Shown here in pieces: positions 1 through 9,756 of a DNA stretch of 64,000 nt. The notes beneath the pieces are model-generated. The model saw nothing but the letters and a program-made list of their open reading frames with translations, did not search any database and was not told where the DNA came from. Positions within the stretch are counted from its first letter, which is position 1. Every line of letters begins with the position of its first letter. Position numbers and translations under genes: made by a program. Location of the stretch: the NCBI GenBank assembly GCA_964553045.1, contig CAZKJG010000011.1, forward strand, positions 35,943-99,942, read 5' to 3'. This DNA comes from JAWLEP01 sp964553045. Lineage in GTDB: Bacteria > Fermentibacterota > Fermentibacteria > Fermentibacterales > JCC-6.

Positions 1-822
1 GGAACCGGCTCCGTTGAGCGTTCCAGACCCCACTTCCTCGCTGTTGAACAGGCAGACCACGGATGTGCTCTGCGAGGGGGACGAATCCAGCATTGCGGCC
101 ACAGAGGCGTGACACATGGCCAGGTTGTCGATACGTCCTCCCAGCACGAACTCGCCGTCCGCACCACCCAGCGCCGCGGGCTGAGCATCGTAGAGCTCCA
201 GGTGCAGCCCCAGAACGAGATCATCACTGACTCCGCAGGCCTCCGCCGCAAGGCGGCGTATGCCCTCCAGACCCGCCTCCTCCCCGCCTGCAATCACCGG
301 AAGGTGCTTCTCCCTGTCTATGGTGAAGCCCTTCTTGTTCACCTCCCTGTTGAGGTGGATTGCCGGGGTCGCTATGCGGCATACGGGGGCCTCCAGCCTG
401 AACCTTGCCGTTGAGACTCCGTCTCCGTCCCTGGCCACCAGCCTTCCGGCCAGCCGAAGGTCCCTGTCGAACCAGGTGGCGAGTATGGGGCCGCCGTATA
501 TCTCCAGAGCCAGTGTTGTCAGTCCCTGGCGGGTCTGCTCCGGCTCCGGCTTGAGACGGAATCCGGGGGAATCCGTATGGGCTCCGATTATCCTGAAACC
601 CACCTCTTCCGGTGGCATGCTGCCCATGCGTACGGCTACCAGCGCATCGGAGGAGCGCGTTGTGTAGAAGAGGTCTCCCGGCGACGGAGCCCAGGGGTCG
701 GACTCGGAGAGGGGGCGGAATCCCGCCTCATTCAGCATCCTCTGCGTCTCGGCCACTGCGTGGGAGGCCGTGGGGCTTCGGTTGATGTACTCCAGAAGCG
801 CTTCGGCTCTGTGATCGGACAT
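1..822 (-). CDS. M18-family aminopeptidase (aspartyl aminopeptidase type), 3' end outside window
   Basis: Cytosolic zinc aminopeptidase of the M18 family. Only the first 274 codons are present; the gene runs off the left edge. The ATG at 822 follows GGAGG on the minus strand. Reading the strand directly, the family marks appear in order: GAHTDSPG with a metal-binding His at residue 82, ATWFDRDL, IHLNREVNKKGF, GGRIDNL with the metal-bridging Asp, and FNSEEVGS with the catalytic Glu at the very edge of the window. The remaining C-terminal metal ligands lie outside. It sits 45 bases downstream of the activase gene on the same strand and could be co-transcribed with it. Family assignment is firm; substrate preference is not determined here. 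Confidence 0.9.
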   Translation of the reverse strand, partial: MSDHRAEALLEYINRSPTASHAVAETQRMLNEAGFRPLSESDPWAPSPGDLFYTTRSSDALVAVRMGSMPPEEVGFRIIGAHTDSPGFRLKPEPEQTRQGLTTLALEIYGGPILATWFDRDLRLAGRLVARDGDGVSTARFRLEAPVCRIATPAIHLNREVNKKGFTIDREKHLPVIAGGEEAGLEGIRRLAAEACGVSDDLVLGLHLELYDAQPAALGGADGEFVLGGRIDNLAMCHASVAAMLDSSPSQSTSVVCLFNSEEVGSGTLNGAGS

Positions 823-867
823 GTTCCTCCAGACTTTCAGCCGTCAATCCGTTGCTTTGCGGTTCCT

Positions 868-3800
868 CTATCCGAGAACCTTCCTGCCCGCTTCCGGCGC
901 GGCTTTCACCGCCGAGATGCGGCCGGCGTTCGAGGTCCTCCCCCTGACCTGGTGCATGAAGGCCTCGAGACGGGCCAGGTTGTCGGTGTCCTCCTGTCCG
1001 TCGAAGGCCAGATTTATCCAGGGCAGCTCCGGATGCTCCCTTCTCAGCCTCTTGGACACGGCGGTTACGATGGTGCCCGGAAGGCAGGTGAATGGAAAGA
1101 TGTTGACCGCCCCGTCTATTGTGCCCCGGGCAAGATACGCCAGGGGAGCGCCGACGCAGAGCACCGCCTCGCCGCCGGGGTTCTCACGCATGTAGGGTCG
1201 CGCGGACTCCAGAATCTCCCGGGAGGTAAGTGCGGGCCTGTCGAGGAGAATCCCGTCGAAGGGAGCCTCCATTCGAGAGCGTATGCGATGTATGGCCAGG
1301 CCCTTGATCTTGCCCTTCAGCGCCGACAGAAGCCGGCCCCTCGCCAGCGCCCTCATCACGTGCGAGTGGCTCACGTACTCGAACCACTCCACCAGGGGGG
1401 TGGGCAGAACCTCCCCGCCCAGCTTCTCTATGTGGTCTACGGTGTGTCCGTTGGCGTAGGGGTCGTTGCGGACGTAGATCTCGCCGAAAACGTACACGAG
1501 GGGCCTCTGCCCCGCCTCAGCCAGCTCCGAGAGCTCAAATGCCGCCTCTTGGAGCCTGTCCCGCAGGCCGTCCCCGGACTCCATGGCCTCTGTGAGTCCG
1601 GCCAGAGCCCTTCCGTAGGCCTCATCGGCGGCCCCCGGCTCCATCTCGTAGGGACGAACGCGGAGCAGTCCCCTGTGCAGAACGTCCGCTGCGGCTATGC
1701 CCCGCAGCAGGTCCAGCTGAAAGCCCGGCCCGGAAAGGCCCGGCATACCGCCGTAGGAGCCCGCTGAGCTGGAGGTCAGAACGGGGACCCCGCCGTAACC
1801 CCTGCGCCTGAGAAGCAGCCTCTGGAAGCTGCAGTACTGGCCGAACCGGCAGGGCCCCGAGGCGGTGCCCATGAAGAACGCGGTTTCTTTCGGATCCTCC
1901 CGTTTCAGTATCCGCAGCATGTTGCCGGAGGTGATGATGGATGGGTAGCACTCCTTTCCCGTAGTAGCCTCCCGCCCCGCGGATACGGTCTTCCGGCAAG
2001 TGGGGGGTATGGCGCGGGCGTCTACCCCCCGTTTCCTGACGGCGGCGGCCGCCATCCTGCTGGCGTCGCTCATAAGCGGTATCCACAGCGTTTTCTCACC
2101 CGGAGCCCTCTCAGCGGTGTTCAGGGTCTCCCGGTAGGGCGACGTTCCTTCGGATCGGCGTCCCCTGAGGGAATCAAGGAAGGCCTCGCAGCGGGTGATG
2201 ATTCCGGCGTCCGCCGCATGCTCATCTATCTCCAGCGTCAGGTATGGCTTCCTGCCCATGACCTCGTCGAAGACATGCTGGATGAAGGAGTCCGGCCCGC
2301 AGCCGAAGTTGGTCAGATAAACCGCGTTGAGCCTGGGGTCCTCCCGAATGGCCAGAGCCGCGGCCAGGATCCTCTGTCCGTAGTGCCAGTACATGTTGCG
2401 GTGAACCTTCGAGGCCCTGTCGAGAGGCAGATCCAGGAAGTCCATGGGGATCACCCGCGCCCCCAGCCTGGAGAGCTTCTCGGGGATGTCGATGCTGACC
2501 GTTGTGTCGGCGCTGTTGTACGGCCTGGCTACCACCACCAGCGACACCTCGTCATCGGCGATCTCCCCCAGGGCCTCTCTTCCCGCCCGAAGCAGAGAGG
2601 CGCCGAACGCCCTTTGCGCTTCGGCGGCTGCCCTGCAGGCCCTGCGGGCCCGGGCGGCGGGAAAGCCCATCTCCTCGGCCATTCGAACCATGGTCTTGCG
2701 CCACCGGCCCCGGGAGGAGAGATCGAGGACTGGAGCCAGAAGCCCGGCCCGACCGTTCTCGGAGAGCCCGAGGCCGGCATCGAGCACGTAGGGGGAGCCC
2801 TGCACGAAGGGACAGCTGTAGTTCTCGCTGAAGCCGCCGGGGTCTCCGGCCCGTTGAAGGGAGGGGAGAAATACGAGGTCCACATTGCGGTCCAGGAGGT
2901 CGAGCACATGGCCATGGGCTATCTTCATGGGGAAGCAGGTCTCCGCGGCCACGTTCTCCACACCCCGGTGAACCACCCTCGCGCTGGAGGGCGAGGAGAC
3001 TACGACGCGCATTCCCAAAGCCTCGAAGAAGGCGCGGAAGAAAGGATAGCGCTCCCAGAACCACAGGGCCCTCGGTAGGCCTACAGTTGTCCGTCCGTCG
3101 GCAGGATCCTCGACCGATTCTGTTTCGTCCGCGCCCAGGATGCGCAGCCTTTCGGGGAAGTGGTTGCGACCCCTGTCGAAGCGGCCGGAATCCCTTTCGT
3201 AGCGCTCGCACCTGCCGCCGTAGAACAGCGTCCGCCCATCCTCCAGCTCAACCCGGTGTATCTCGCATCTGTTGCTGCATCCGCTGCACACGAACGAGCT
3301 CTGGGAGTAGCCCTCATCCGCCAGGCTGAAGCCCTGGAAGGCGCTTTCGGACGTCCCTCCCCGCGTCATGTGCTCCCGCGCCAGAAGGGCCGCCCCTATG
3401 GCCCCGGTAACGTCATGGTGCGGGGGAACCCGGACGTTGCCCCTCTCTCCAAGAACCGAGTTGAAGGCGGCTACCACGCCCTTGTTGTAGGCGGTGCCCC
3501 CCTGGAAGAATATCCTGCTTCCGATCCTCCGCTCCCCCACCACCCGGTGGAGATAGTTGCGGACGATGGAGTAGCAGAGACCGCCCACGATGTCCCCGGT
3601 CTCGGTGCCCGTGGCCTGATGGGAGACCACGTCGCTCTCCATGAACACGGTGCACCTCTCCCCCAGCTGGGCCGGAGAGGGAGATTCCAGGGCCGTGTCG
3701 CCGAAGTCCCTGATGTCCAGGCCCAGTCGCTCCGCCTGCTCCTCGAGGAACGAGCCGGTGCCGGCGGCGCACACCTTGTTCATCTCGAAGTCGACCACGC

Positions 3801-5070
3801 GCCCGTCGCGGAGGGATATGTACTTGGAGTCCTGACCTCCGATCTCGAAGATGGTATCCACCTCAGGGTCGATCTCCACGGCAGCCCGGGCCTGGGCCGT
3901 TATCTCGTTGCGGACCACGTCGGCTCCCACGAAATCCCCGACCATGTACCGCCCGGAGCCAGTGGTGCCGACTCCCCGCACCGCGACCTGCTCCGGCAGC
4001 TCCCTGGATATCCCCGCCAGGCCTGTCTTTACGGCTTCCAGGGGCCTTCCGGCTGTCATCAGGTACCTCTTGGCCGCAAGCCCTCCGGTCGCCACGTCCA
4101 GGGCCACTACGTTGGTGCTGATCGAACCCACGTCTATACCCAGGTACACCTCGGAGCTTCCCGGGGCCTCCAGCGAGGAGGCCGGCGGCTCGGTTCCGGT
4201 TTCCTTGAAGGGGGGCAGGACTTCGCTGCGGCTTCGGCCCCGGGAATCGCCCAGCCGGTGAAGCAGGTCTGCGGGAAGGGCGCCCAGCGAATCTTCCCGG
4301 CCGGCAAGGGCGGCGCCGGCCGCGGTAAGCGTGCCGTAGCCCTCGGGCACGAACAGGCCGCTTCCCTCGCCCAGGACCTCCCGGAATGCCCTGATCATCC
4401 CGCTGTTGGCCGCCACTCCTCCCACGAATGCCACCGGGGACCTGAACTCCTTGCCGGAGGCTATGGAGCTCTTGAAGTTGCGGGCCACCGCGAAGCAGAG
4501 CCCCGCCACGATGTCCCGGACGGGGGTCCCTATCTGCTGAAGGTGGATCATGTCGGACTTCGCGAAAACGCTGCATCTTCCGGCTATTCTGGGCGGGAGC
4601 TCGCACAGCTCGGCTTCCCTGCCCATGCTCTCGGGCTCCAGCCCCAGGCGGGTGGCCTGCTGGTCGAGAAAGGCCCCGGTGCCGGCGGCGCATACGGAGT
4701 TCATAGCGAAGTCGTCGAAGATGTTCTCGCCGTCGGGGCCGTTTCTGAAGAGCAGGAGCTTGGAGTCCTGGCCCCCCATCTCCACTACAGAGCCGACCTC
4801 GGGAAGGAGAACCTCGACCGCCGTGGAAAGGGCAACCACCTCGTTGACCGGACGGGCTCCGATGAGGTCCGTGATCAGGCCCGAGCCGCTGCCGGTCACA
4901 GCGCAGGGAATGCCGTCAAGGCGCTTGGATTCCGAGAGCATGAGGGCCAGGGCCTCACCGGGCCGGCCGTAGTGTCTGCGGTAGCGGTCGAACACGACCG
5001 CTCCATCCCTCAATAGCGCCAGCTTGACGCTTACCGAGCCCAGGTCTATTCCCGCCCGCTCTCTATGCAT
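868..5070 (-). CDS. Acyl-CoA dehydratase activase fusion (two BadF/BadG-type ATPase domains plus DUF2229 and a dehydratase-related region)
   Basis: About 1400 residues. The family activates 2-hydroxyacyl-CoA dehydratases by ATP-driven low-potential electron transfer from a [4Fe-4S] cluster. Two consecutive ASKHA ATPase domains are visible. The first (residues about 1-260) has GIDLGSVSVK, EMGGQDSK and NSVCAAGTGAF; the second (about 310-560) has GIDVGSISTN, EIGGQDSK and NKVCAAGTGSF. The Cys of each CAAGTG motif is the expected cluster ligand. A Cys-rich linker (CSGCSNRC) follows, then a DUF2229-type region (GLPRALWFWERYPFF) and a long C-terminal part related to dehydratase subunits. I chose the ATG at 5070 rather than 5091 because AGAGG lies upstream of it. 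No separate dehydratase subunits are nearby. The exact substrate is unknown. Confidence 0.9.
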   Translation of the reverse strand: MHRERAGIDLGSVSVKLALLRDGAVVFDRYRRHYGRPGEALALMLSESKRLDGIPCAVTGSGSGLITDLIGARPVNEVVALSTAVEVLLPEVGSVVEMGGQDSKLLLFRNGPDGENIFDDFAMNSVCAAGTGAFLDQQATRLGLEPESMGREAELCELPPRIAGRCSVFAKSDMIHLQQIGTPVRDIVAGLCFAVARNFKSSIASGKEFRSPVAFVGGVAANSGMIRAFREVLGEGSGLFVPEGYGTLTAAGAALAGREDSLGALPADLLHRLGDSRGRSRSEVLPPFKETGTEPPASSLEAPGSSEVYLGIDVGSISTNVVALDVATGGLAAKRYLMTAGRPLEAVKTGLAGISRELPEQVAVRGVGTTGSGRYMVGDFVGADVVRNEITAQARAAVEIDPEVDTIFEIGGQDSKYISLRDGRVVDFEMNKVCAAGTGSFLEEQAERLGLDIRDFGDTALESPSPAQLGERCTVFMESDVVSHQATGTETGDIVGGLCYSIVRNYLHRVVGERRIGSRIFFQGGTAYNKGVVAAFNSVLGERGNVRVPPHHDVTGAIGAALLAREHMTRGGTSESAFQGFSLADEGYSQSSFVCSGCSNRCEIHRVELEDGRTLFYGGRCERYERDSGRFDRGRNHFPERLRILGADETESVEDPADGRTTVGLPRALWFWERYPFFRAFFEALGMRVVVSSPSSARVVHRGVENVAAETCFPMKIAHGHVLDLLDRNVDLVFLPSLQRAGDPGGFSENYSCPFVQGSPYVLDAGLGLSENGRAGLLAPVLDLSSRGRWRKTMVRMAEEMGFPAARARRACRAAAEAQRAFGASLLRAGREALGEIADDEVSLVVVARPYNSADTTVSIDIPEKLSRLGARVIPMDFLDLPLDRASKVHRNMYWHYGQRILAAALAIREDPRLNAVYLTNFGCGPDSFIQHVFDEVMGRKPYLTLEIDEHAADAGIITRCEAFLDSLRGRRSEGTSPYRETLNTAERAPGEKTLWIPLMSDASRMAAAAVRKRGVDARAIPPTCRKTVSAGREATTGKECYPSIITSGNMLRILKREDPKETAFFMGTASGPCRFGQYCSFQRLLLRRRGYGGVPVLTSSSAGSYGGMPGLSGPGFQLDLLRGIAAADVLHRGLLRVRPYEMEPGAADEAYGRALAGLTEAMESGDGLRDRLQEAAFELSELAEAGQRPLVYVFGEIYVRNDPYANGHTVDHIEKLGGEVLPTPLVEWFEYVSHSHVMRALARGRLLSALKGKIKGLAIHRIRSRMEAPFDGILLDRPALTSREILESARPYMRENPGGEAVLCVGAPLAYLARGTIDGAVNIFPFTCLPGTIVTAVSKRLRREHPELPWINLAFDGQEDTDNLARLEAFMHQVRGRTSNAGRISAVKAAPEAGRKVLG

Positions 5071-5197
5071 CTCCGCAGCCTCTGGGATCATGTCAGCAGG
5101 ACCGGCCCTTTCCGGAAGACGCCAATATAACGGGGCCGGCTTGGTGCGCTATCGTCCGCATCCGTCATCGCCGGGCGACAGCCTGGCTTCCTGCCCC

Positions 5198-5533
5198 TCA
5201 GTAGGCGTACTCCAAAGACAGCCTGTCTCCGTAGATGCCGATCCAGACCGCCTCCGGCGCCTCGTCCCTGCCCTCGGGCATGTTGACTGTCTCCGTACGC
5301 GCCCGACCGCTGCAGGTGAAGGTCAGTGTAATGGTCGACCCGGGCTGAAGGCCAATGGAACTCTTCACGGTCTTGCCGTCCTCTATCGTCTCCCAGGTGC
5401 TCTCCTGCCCGTCGGACGAAAGCACGACATCTGTGATGGGAGCGTTCATTCCGTTCTTCATCTCGATTCCCGACCCGCCGCAGGAGGCGAGAAGGGCCAC
5501 AGCGGTCGCAGTCGTCAGTAATCCAAGCCTCAT
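5198..5533 (-). CDS. Small lipoprotein, function unknown
   Basis: A 111-residue protein with a clear lipoprotein signal: the hydrophobic stretch LLTTATAVALLASC ends in the lipobox LLAS-C, so the mature N-terminus should be an acylated Cys in the cell envelope. The ATG at 5533 is preceded by GGAGA at good spacing; a longer in-frame start at 5563 would put an odd charged extension before the signal peptide and is rejected. The mature part looks beta-rich (DVVLSSDGQ, TITLTFTCSG) and contains no domain I recognise. It lies between the activase and the divergent phosphodiesterase genes. Confidence 0.75.
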   Translation of the reverse strand: MRLGLLTTATAVALLASCGGSGIEMKNGMNAPITDVVLSSDGQESTWETIEDGKTVKSSIGLQPGSTITLTFTCSGRARTETVNMPEGRDEAPEAVWIGIYGDRLSLEYAY

Positions 5534-5717
5534 GTGGTCTCCTTTCCTGGTCCGTTCCTGCATAAGTAATAGAATACCCGCAGAGGAGCGAGAATGCCAG
5601 TGGGAACCGAAGGGGCTTTCCTCCGTTGCTGGGATTGGTTAGCTTTTCCCCTTCTCGAATTCGGCTATGCGTATAGGTGGCCCCCGGGCCGGCCCAGCGA
5701 AGGATGAGAGGACAGTC

Positions 5718-7772
5718 TTGAAGCGATCCCTGCCCCGAGGAGCGGCGCTGGCGGCGGCGCTCCTTCTCGTCGGCGTCTCCCGTGCCTATGTGGGTCCCGG
5801 CGCCGGCTTCGGAATCGTCACCTCCTTCTTCGTCTTCCTCAACGCGCTCCTGGTCTCGCTGGCTTCGCTGCTGTTCTGGCCCGTGATACTGCTTGTACGT
5901 ATCGCCCGCCGGCTTCGCCTGGCCCATCGTCCGCGGGCCAGACGCGTTGTGATCCTGGGCCTGGACGGGCTGTCGCCCCGGGTGGCCGAGGAGCTGATGG
6001 ACCGCGGAGCAATGCCCAACCTGGCCCGCCTGAGGGACAGCGGCACCTTCATGGATCTGCAGACGACCTGCCCCGGCATCTCGCCGGTGGCGTGGTCCTC
6101 CTTTCAGACCGGTTCCAATCCCGGTCGGCACGCGATCTTCGACTTCCTGAAGCCCGACCGCAGGCGATACCTGGCCGTACTGTCGTCGGTCGACACCAGG
6201 AAGACGGAGGCGAGACGGGGGCTGTGGCCATTCCGAGGGCGCCGCAGGGTGACCTCCACCAGGCTGCTTCGAAGGAGCGAGCCCTTTTGGAAGCAGCTGG
6301 GAAGGTGCGGAGTAAGATCGACCGTCCTTCGGGTGCCCATAACCTATCCTCCGGAGAAGCTGGATGGCCATCTGCTCAGCGGAATGTGCGTGCCCGACCT
6401 GCGGGGCACCCAGGGCAGCTATACACTCCTCACCCCGGGTGAGGATCCCCGGGCGACCACCGGGGGAATCGTGCTCACCCTGTCTCGGGGTCCGAAAGGC
6501 GTCTGGAGGGCTTCGGTGCCCGGACCCGAGGGGGAAGACGGGCCGGCACAGGCCACCCTGGAGCTACGGTCCATTCCCGATGGCTACAGGATGACGATCG
6601 CCGGAGAGTCCGCGGATCTGGAGCCGGGGATGCTGGGTCCGTGGATGACGGTGACCTTCGGGGTCGACGGAAGCCGGGTGCGCGGAGTTGTCAGGGGCAG
6701 GGTGACCGAGACCGACGAGGGTCCCCGGGTCTACCTGACCGCCCTGCATGTAGATCCCTCCTCTCCCGCCGTTCCCGTCAGTCATCCCGTAACCTATTCC
6801 CGTTACCTGGCCGGAATGCAGGGACCCTTCGCCACGCTTGGCCTGGCCGAGGATACCTGGGCGCTGTCCAACGGGGCGACGACAGAAGAGGGGTTCTTGG
6901 AGCAGGCGTGGTCGATATTCGAGGAGCGTCGGAAGATGTTCTTCGACGCCCTGAGAAGGACAAGGCGCGGCCTGGTGGCCTGCGTGTTCGATACCTCCGA
7001 CCGGATTCAGCACATGTTCTGGGCCGAAGGAAGGGGTCCGAAAACCCCGATCGAGACGATGTACCGGCGCATGGACGGGCTGATCGGCGAGACCGCCGCG
7101 ACCATGCGCCCCAAAGACCTGCTTATAGTGATGTCGGACCACGGCTTCACCTCCTTCCATACCTGCGTCGACTTCAACCGCTGGCTCGTGGAAGAGGGCT
7201 TCATGACCCTGGAGGATGGGGTGGAGACCGTGGAGACCGGGTTCCACGGTGTCGACTGGAGCCGTACAAGGGCCTATTCGATGGGCCTTGCCGGAATAAT
7301 GCTGAACATGCGTGGCCGGGAGAGCCGGGGCATAGTGGAGCCGGGAGAGGAGGCGGCCGCGGTGCTTGCCGATATCGGAAAGGGACTCAAGGCGCTGCGG
7401 ACGGAGGACGGAGACCCGGTGGTCATGGAGACCTGGACGTCCTCGGAGGCCTACAGCGGCCCCTACACCGGAGAGGGACCGGACATGGTGGTCGGTACGT
7501 TCAGCGGATTTCGGGCCGGCTGGTCCTGCGTCACCGGCGGAGTCGGCCCCCGGGTGATCTACCCCAACGAGAGGCACTGGAACGGCGACCACTGTCACGC
7601 CCGATCACAGGTTCCGGGAACGCTGGCGTCGAACTGGGTGTTCGAGGACGATGGCCCTTCGATAATCGATATAGCCCCCACCGTGCTGGACGTTCTGGGG
7701 GCGCCGGTTCCCGAGCACATGGAGGGCAGACCGCTCGAGCCGGCGAGACCGCCGTCGGGAGGGGAGGACTAG
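5718..7772 (+). CDS. Alkaline-phosphatase-superfamily phosphodiesterase/nucleotide pyrophosphatase, membrane-anchored (A)
   Basis: About 684 residues. The N-terminus has two hydrophobic segments (ALAAALLLVGVSRA, and IVTSFFVFLNALLVSLASLLFWPVILLV) that anchor the enzyme, with the catalytic domain outside. The domain begins RRVVILGLDGLSPRV, whose Asp is a metal ligand. It is followed by PGISPVAWSSFQTG, where the superfamily nucleophile position reads Ser. Later come MSDHGFTSFHTC and HWNGDHCH, which supply the second metal site. The TTG at 5718 follows GAGAGG; an in-frame ATG at 5667 would add 17 non-hydrophobic residues. The downstream paralogue starts immediately after it, so the two are probably co-transcribed. 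Superfamily assignment is firm; the substrate (phospho- or sulfo-glycan, lipid or nucleotide) cannot be told. Confidence 0.85.
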   Translation: MKRSLPRGAALAAALLLVGVSRAYVGPGAGFGIVTSFFVFLNALLVSLASLLFWPVILLVRIARRLRLAHRPRARRVVILGLDGLSPRVAEELMDRGAMPNLARLRDSGTFMDLQTTCPGISPVAWSSFQTGSNPGRHAIFDFLKPDRRRYLAVLSSVDTRKTEARRGLWPFRGRRRVTSTRLLRRSEPFWKQLGRCGVRSTVLRVPITYPPEKLDGHLLSGMCVPDLRGTQGSYTLLTPGEDPRATTGGIVLTLSRGPKGVWRASVPGPEGEDGPAQATLELRSIPDGYRMTIAGESADLEPGMLGPWMTVTFGVDGSRVRGVVRGRVTETDEGPRVYLTALHVDPSSPAVPVSHPVTYSRYLAGMQGPFATLGLAEDTWALSNGATTEEGFLEQAWSIFEERRKMFFDALRRTRRGLVACVFDTSDRIQHMFWAEGRGPKTPIETMYRRMDGLIGETAATMRPKDLLIVMSDHGFTSFHTCVDFNRWLVEEGFMTLEDGVETVETGFHGVDWSRTRAYSMGLAGIMLNMRGRESRGIVEPGEEAAAVLADIGKGLKALRTEDGDPVVMETWTSSEAYSGPYTGEGPDMVVGTFSGFRAGWSCVTGGVGPRVIYPNERHWNGDHCHARSQVPGTLASNWVFEDDGPSIIDIAPTVLDVLGAPVPEHMEGRPLEPARPPSGGED

Positions 7773-7773
7773 G

Positions 7774-9756
7774 ATTAAGCGCAGGGAATTCCTGAGACTG
7801 GCCTCTCTCTCCCCCCTCGCCCTTCTGGCGCTGAGGTCGGGAGTGGGCAGGACGTCGAACGCCGCCCGCAGGGTGATCGTGCTGGCAATCGACGGCATGG
7901 ATCCGGCCCTTCTTCGGAAGTTCGCGTCGGAGGGCAGGATGCCCAACGCCGCCCGGCTGATGCGCATGGGGGGAATGAGTGCCCTGGGCACCAGCAACCC
8001 GCCGCAGAGCCCGGTAGCCTGGTCCGGGTTCATTACCGGAGCCGGGGCGAACGTGCACGGCATATACGATTTCATACACCGCGACGCCGCGACGATGGCG
8101 CCCTTTCTCTCGACGTCGGAGGTTGTCGACTCGGGCGACTCGATCGGCATAGGCAAATGGCGCATTCCCACGGGGGGCGCGGAAGTCCGCCTTCTTCGCA
8201 GAGGCAGGCCCTTCTGGACACACATCACAGATGACGGCATGCCGGCCTCCCTGGTTAAGCTGCCCGTCGACTTTCCCGCCCCCCGGGGACGCGCCCGCAT
8301 ACTGTCCGGTCTCGGCACGCCCGACCTCAGAGGAAGTCAGGGCAGCTTCACCTTCTTCACCGACGACCCCAGGGCCCTTTCCGACGATACCGGAGGCGGT
8401 ATCATCCGAGCGGTCCGCGACTACGGGAACGGACTCTACGAGTGCCGTCTGGAGGGCCCGGAGAACACCATGCTCGAGAGCGGGGGAAAGATGGAGGTCC
8501 CCCTGAACGTATGGATCGACCGCGACTCCCGGGGCGTCCGCATAGACGTCTGCGGCGAGAGCGTGGTGCTGGGCGAGGGCGAGTGGAGTCCCTGGGTGTC
8601 GATATCCTTCGACCTGATCCCCGGCATATCCAGCGTGGGCGGGATAGCGCGCTTCTTCCTCAAGGAGGCCGGCAGGTACCTCAAGCTCTACGTTAGTCCG
8701 ATCAACATCGACCCCAGGAGCCCCGCGCTTCCCATCTCCAGGCCCGACCACCTCTCCGCCGACCTGGCCAGGGCCGTGGGACCGTTCTACACACAGGGCT
8801 TTCCCGAGGACACCAAGGCCCTCTCCCGGGGGGTGTTGACCGACGCGGAGTACATGCAGCAGGCGGAGATCGTCTGGGCCGAGAGGATGCGTCTCTACGA
8901 GCACTCGCTGTCGAATTTCGACGAGGGCCTCTTCTTCTTCTACTTCAGCTCCCTGGATTTGAACGTGCACATGTTCTACCGGGCGATAGACCCCTACAGC
9001 CCCCTTCACTCCGAGGTGGACATGGCCAGCTTCGGCGGCGTGGTGGCCGACCTATACGGCAAGATAGACAGGGCCATCGGCATGGCGATGGACCGCATGG
9101 ACGGCCGGACGGTGCTGCTTGCGCTCTCCGATCACGGCTTCGCTCCCTTCAGGAGGGCCTTCAACCTCAACAGCTGGCTCGCGGCGGAAGGCTACGCCAC
9201 GCTGGGTGATCCCTACAGCCGTGACCAGGACATGTACGCGGCCACGGACTGGTCTTCCACCTCGGCCTACGGCCTGGGCCTCAACGGGCTCTACATCAAC
9301 CTCCGCGGCCGGGAGAAGGACGGCATTGTACCCGCCGGCGAGAAGGAGGGACTGATGCAAGACCTCGTCTCCCGCCTGGAGGCGGCCACCGATCCCGCCA
9401 CCGGCCAGCGGATGGTGCGGAGGGCCTACATGACCGACAGGGTCTTCGGCCCCGACCAGCCGCCGTGGGCTCCGGACATTCTGGTGGGTTACGCGAACGG
9501 CTACCGCGCCTCCTGGGAGACTACTCTGGGCTCGTATCCCGAGGATGTGATAACCGACAACCTCGACCCCTGGAGCGGCACCCACTGTACAAGTCCGGCC
9601 GTGGTCCCCGGGACCCTGCTCTCCAGCGTACCCATCGCCCTTCCGGACCCCGCCCTGATGGATATGGGCTGCAGCATCTGCGGTCTGATGGGTACCTCCA
9701 CCCGTCCGGCCTTCGGGCGCGACGTCTTCTCCGAAGAAGGCGGGCCGGCCTCCTGA
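7774..9756 (+). CDS. Alkaline-phosphatase-superfamily phosphodiesterase with Tat-like signal (B)
   Basis: Paralogue of the preceding enzyme: RVIVLAIDGMDPALL (metal Asp), PPQSPVAWSGFITG (Ser at the nucleophile position), LSDHGFAPFRR and WSGTHCTS (second metal site). The usual start codons begin only at GTG 7843. However, the 23 codons before it in the same frame encode KRREFLRLASLSPLALLAL, a textbook Tat-type signal, and the only suitable initiator is an ATT at 7774. That ATT sits five bases after a strong GGAGGGGAGG. I therefore extend to 7774; the conservative start is 7843. The gene begins two bases after the stop of phosphodiesterase A and ends in a TGATG overlap with the next gene. The product should be exported folded and act outside the cytoplasmic membrane. 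Confidence 0.85.
   Translation: MKRREFLRLASLSPLALLALRSGVGRTSNAARRVIVLAIDGMDPALLRKFASEGRMPNAARLMRMGGMSALGTSNPPQSPVAWSGFITGAGANVHGIYDFIHRDAATMAPFLSTSEVVDSGDSIGIGKWRIPTGGAEVRLLRRGRPFWTHITDDGMPASLVKLPVDFPAPRGRARILSGLGTPDLRGSQGSFTFFTDDPRALSDDTGGGIIRAVRDYGNGLYECRLEGPENTMLESGGKMEVPLNVWIDRDSRGVRIDVCGESVVLGEGEWSPWVSISFDLIPGISSVGGIARFFLKEAGRYLKLYVSPINIDPRSPALPISRPDHLSADLARAVGPFYTQGFPEDTKALSRGVLTDAEYMQQAEIVWAERMRLYEHSLSNFDEGLFFFYFSSLDLNVHMFYRAIDPYSPLHSEVDMASFGGVVADLYGKIDRAIGMAMDRMDGRTVLLALSDHGFAPFRRAFNLNSWLAAEGYATLGDPYSRDQDMYAATDWSSTSAYGLGLNGLYINLRGREKDGIVPAGEKEGLMQDLVSRLEAATDPATGQRMVRRAYMTDRVFGPDQPPWAPDILVGYANGYRASWETTLGSYPEDVITDNLDPWSGTHCTSPAVVPGTLLSSVPIALPDPALMDMGCSICGLMGTSTRPAFGRDVFSEEGGPAS

Noticed and set aside
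3160..5016. 618-codon open frame on the plus strand opposite the activase
   Set aside because: It is the antisense shadow of a gene with intact domains; low-complexity Gly/Arg/Pro/His composition and no recognisable motif.
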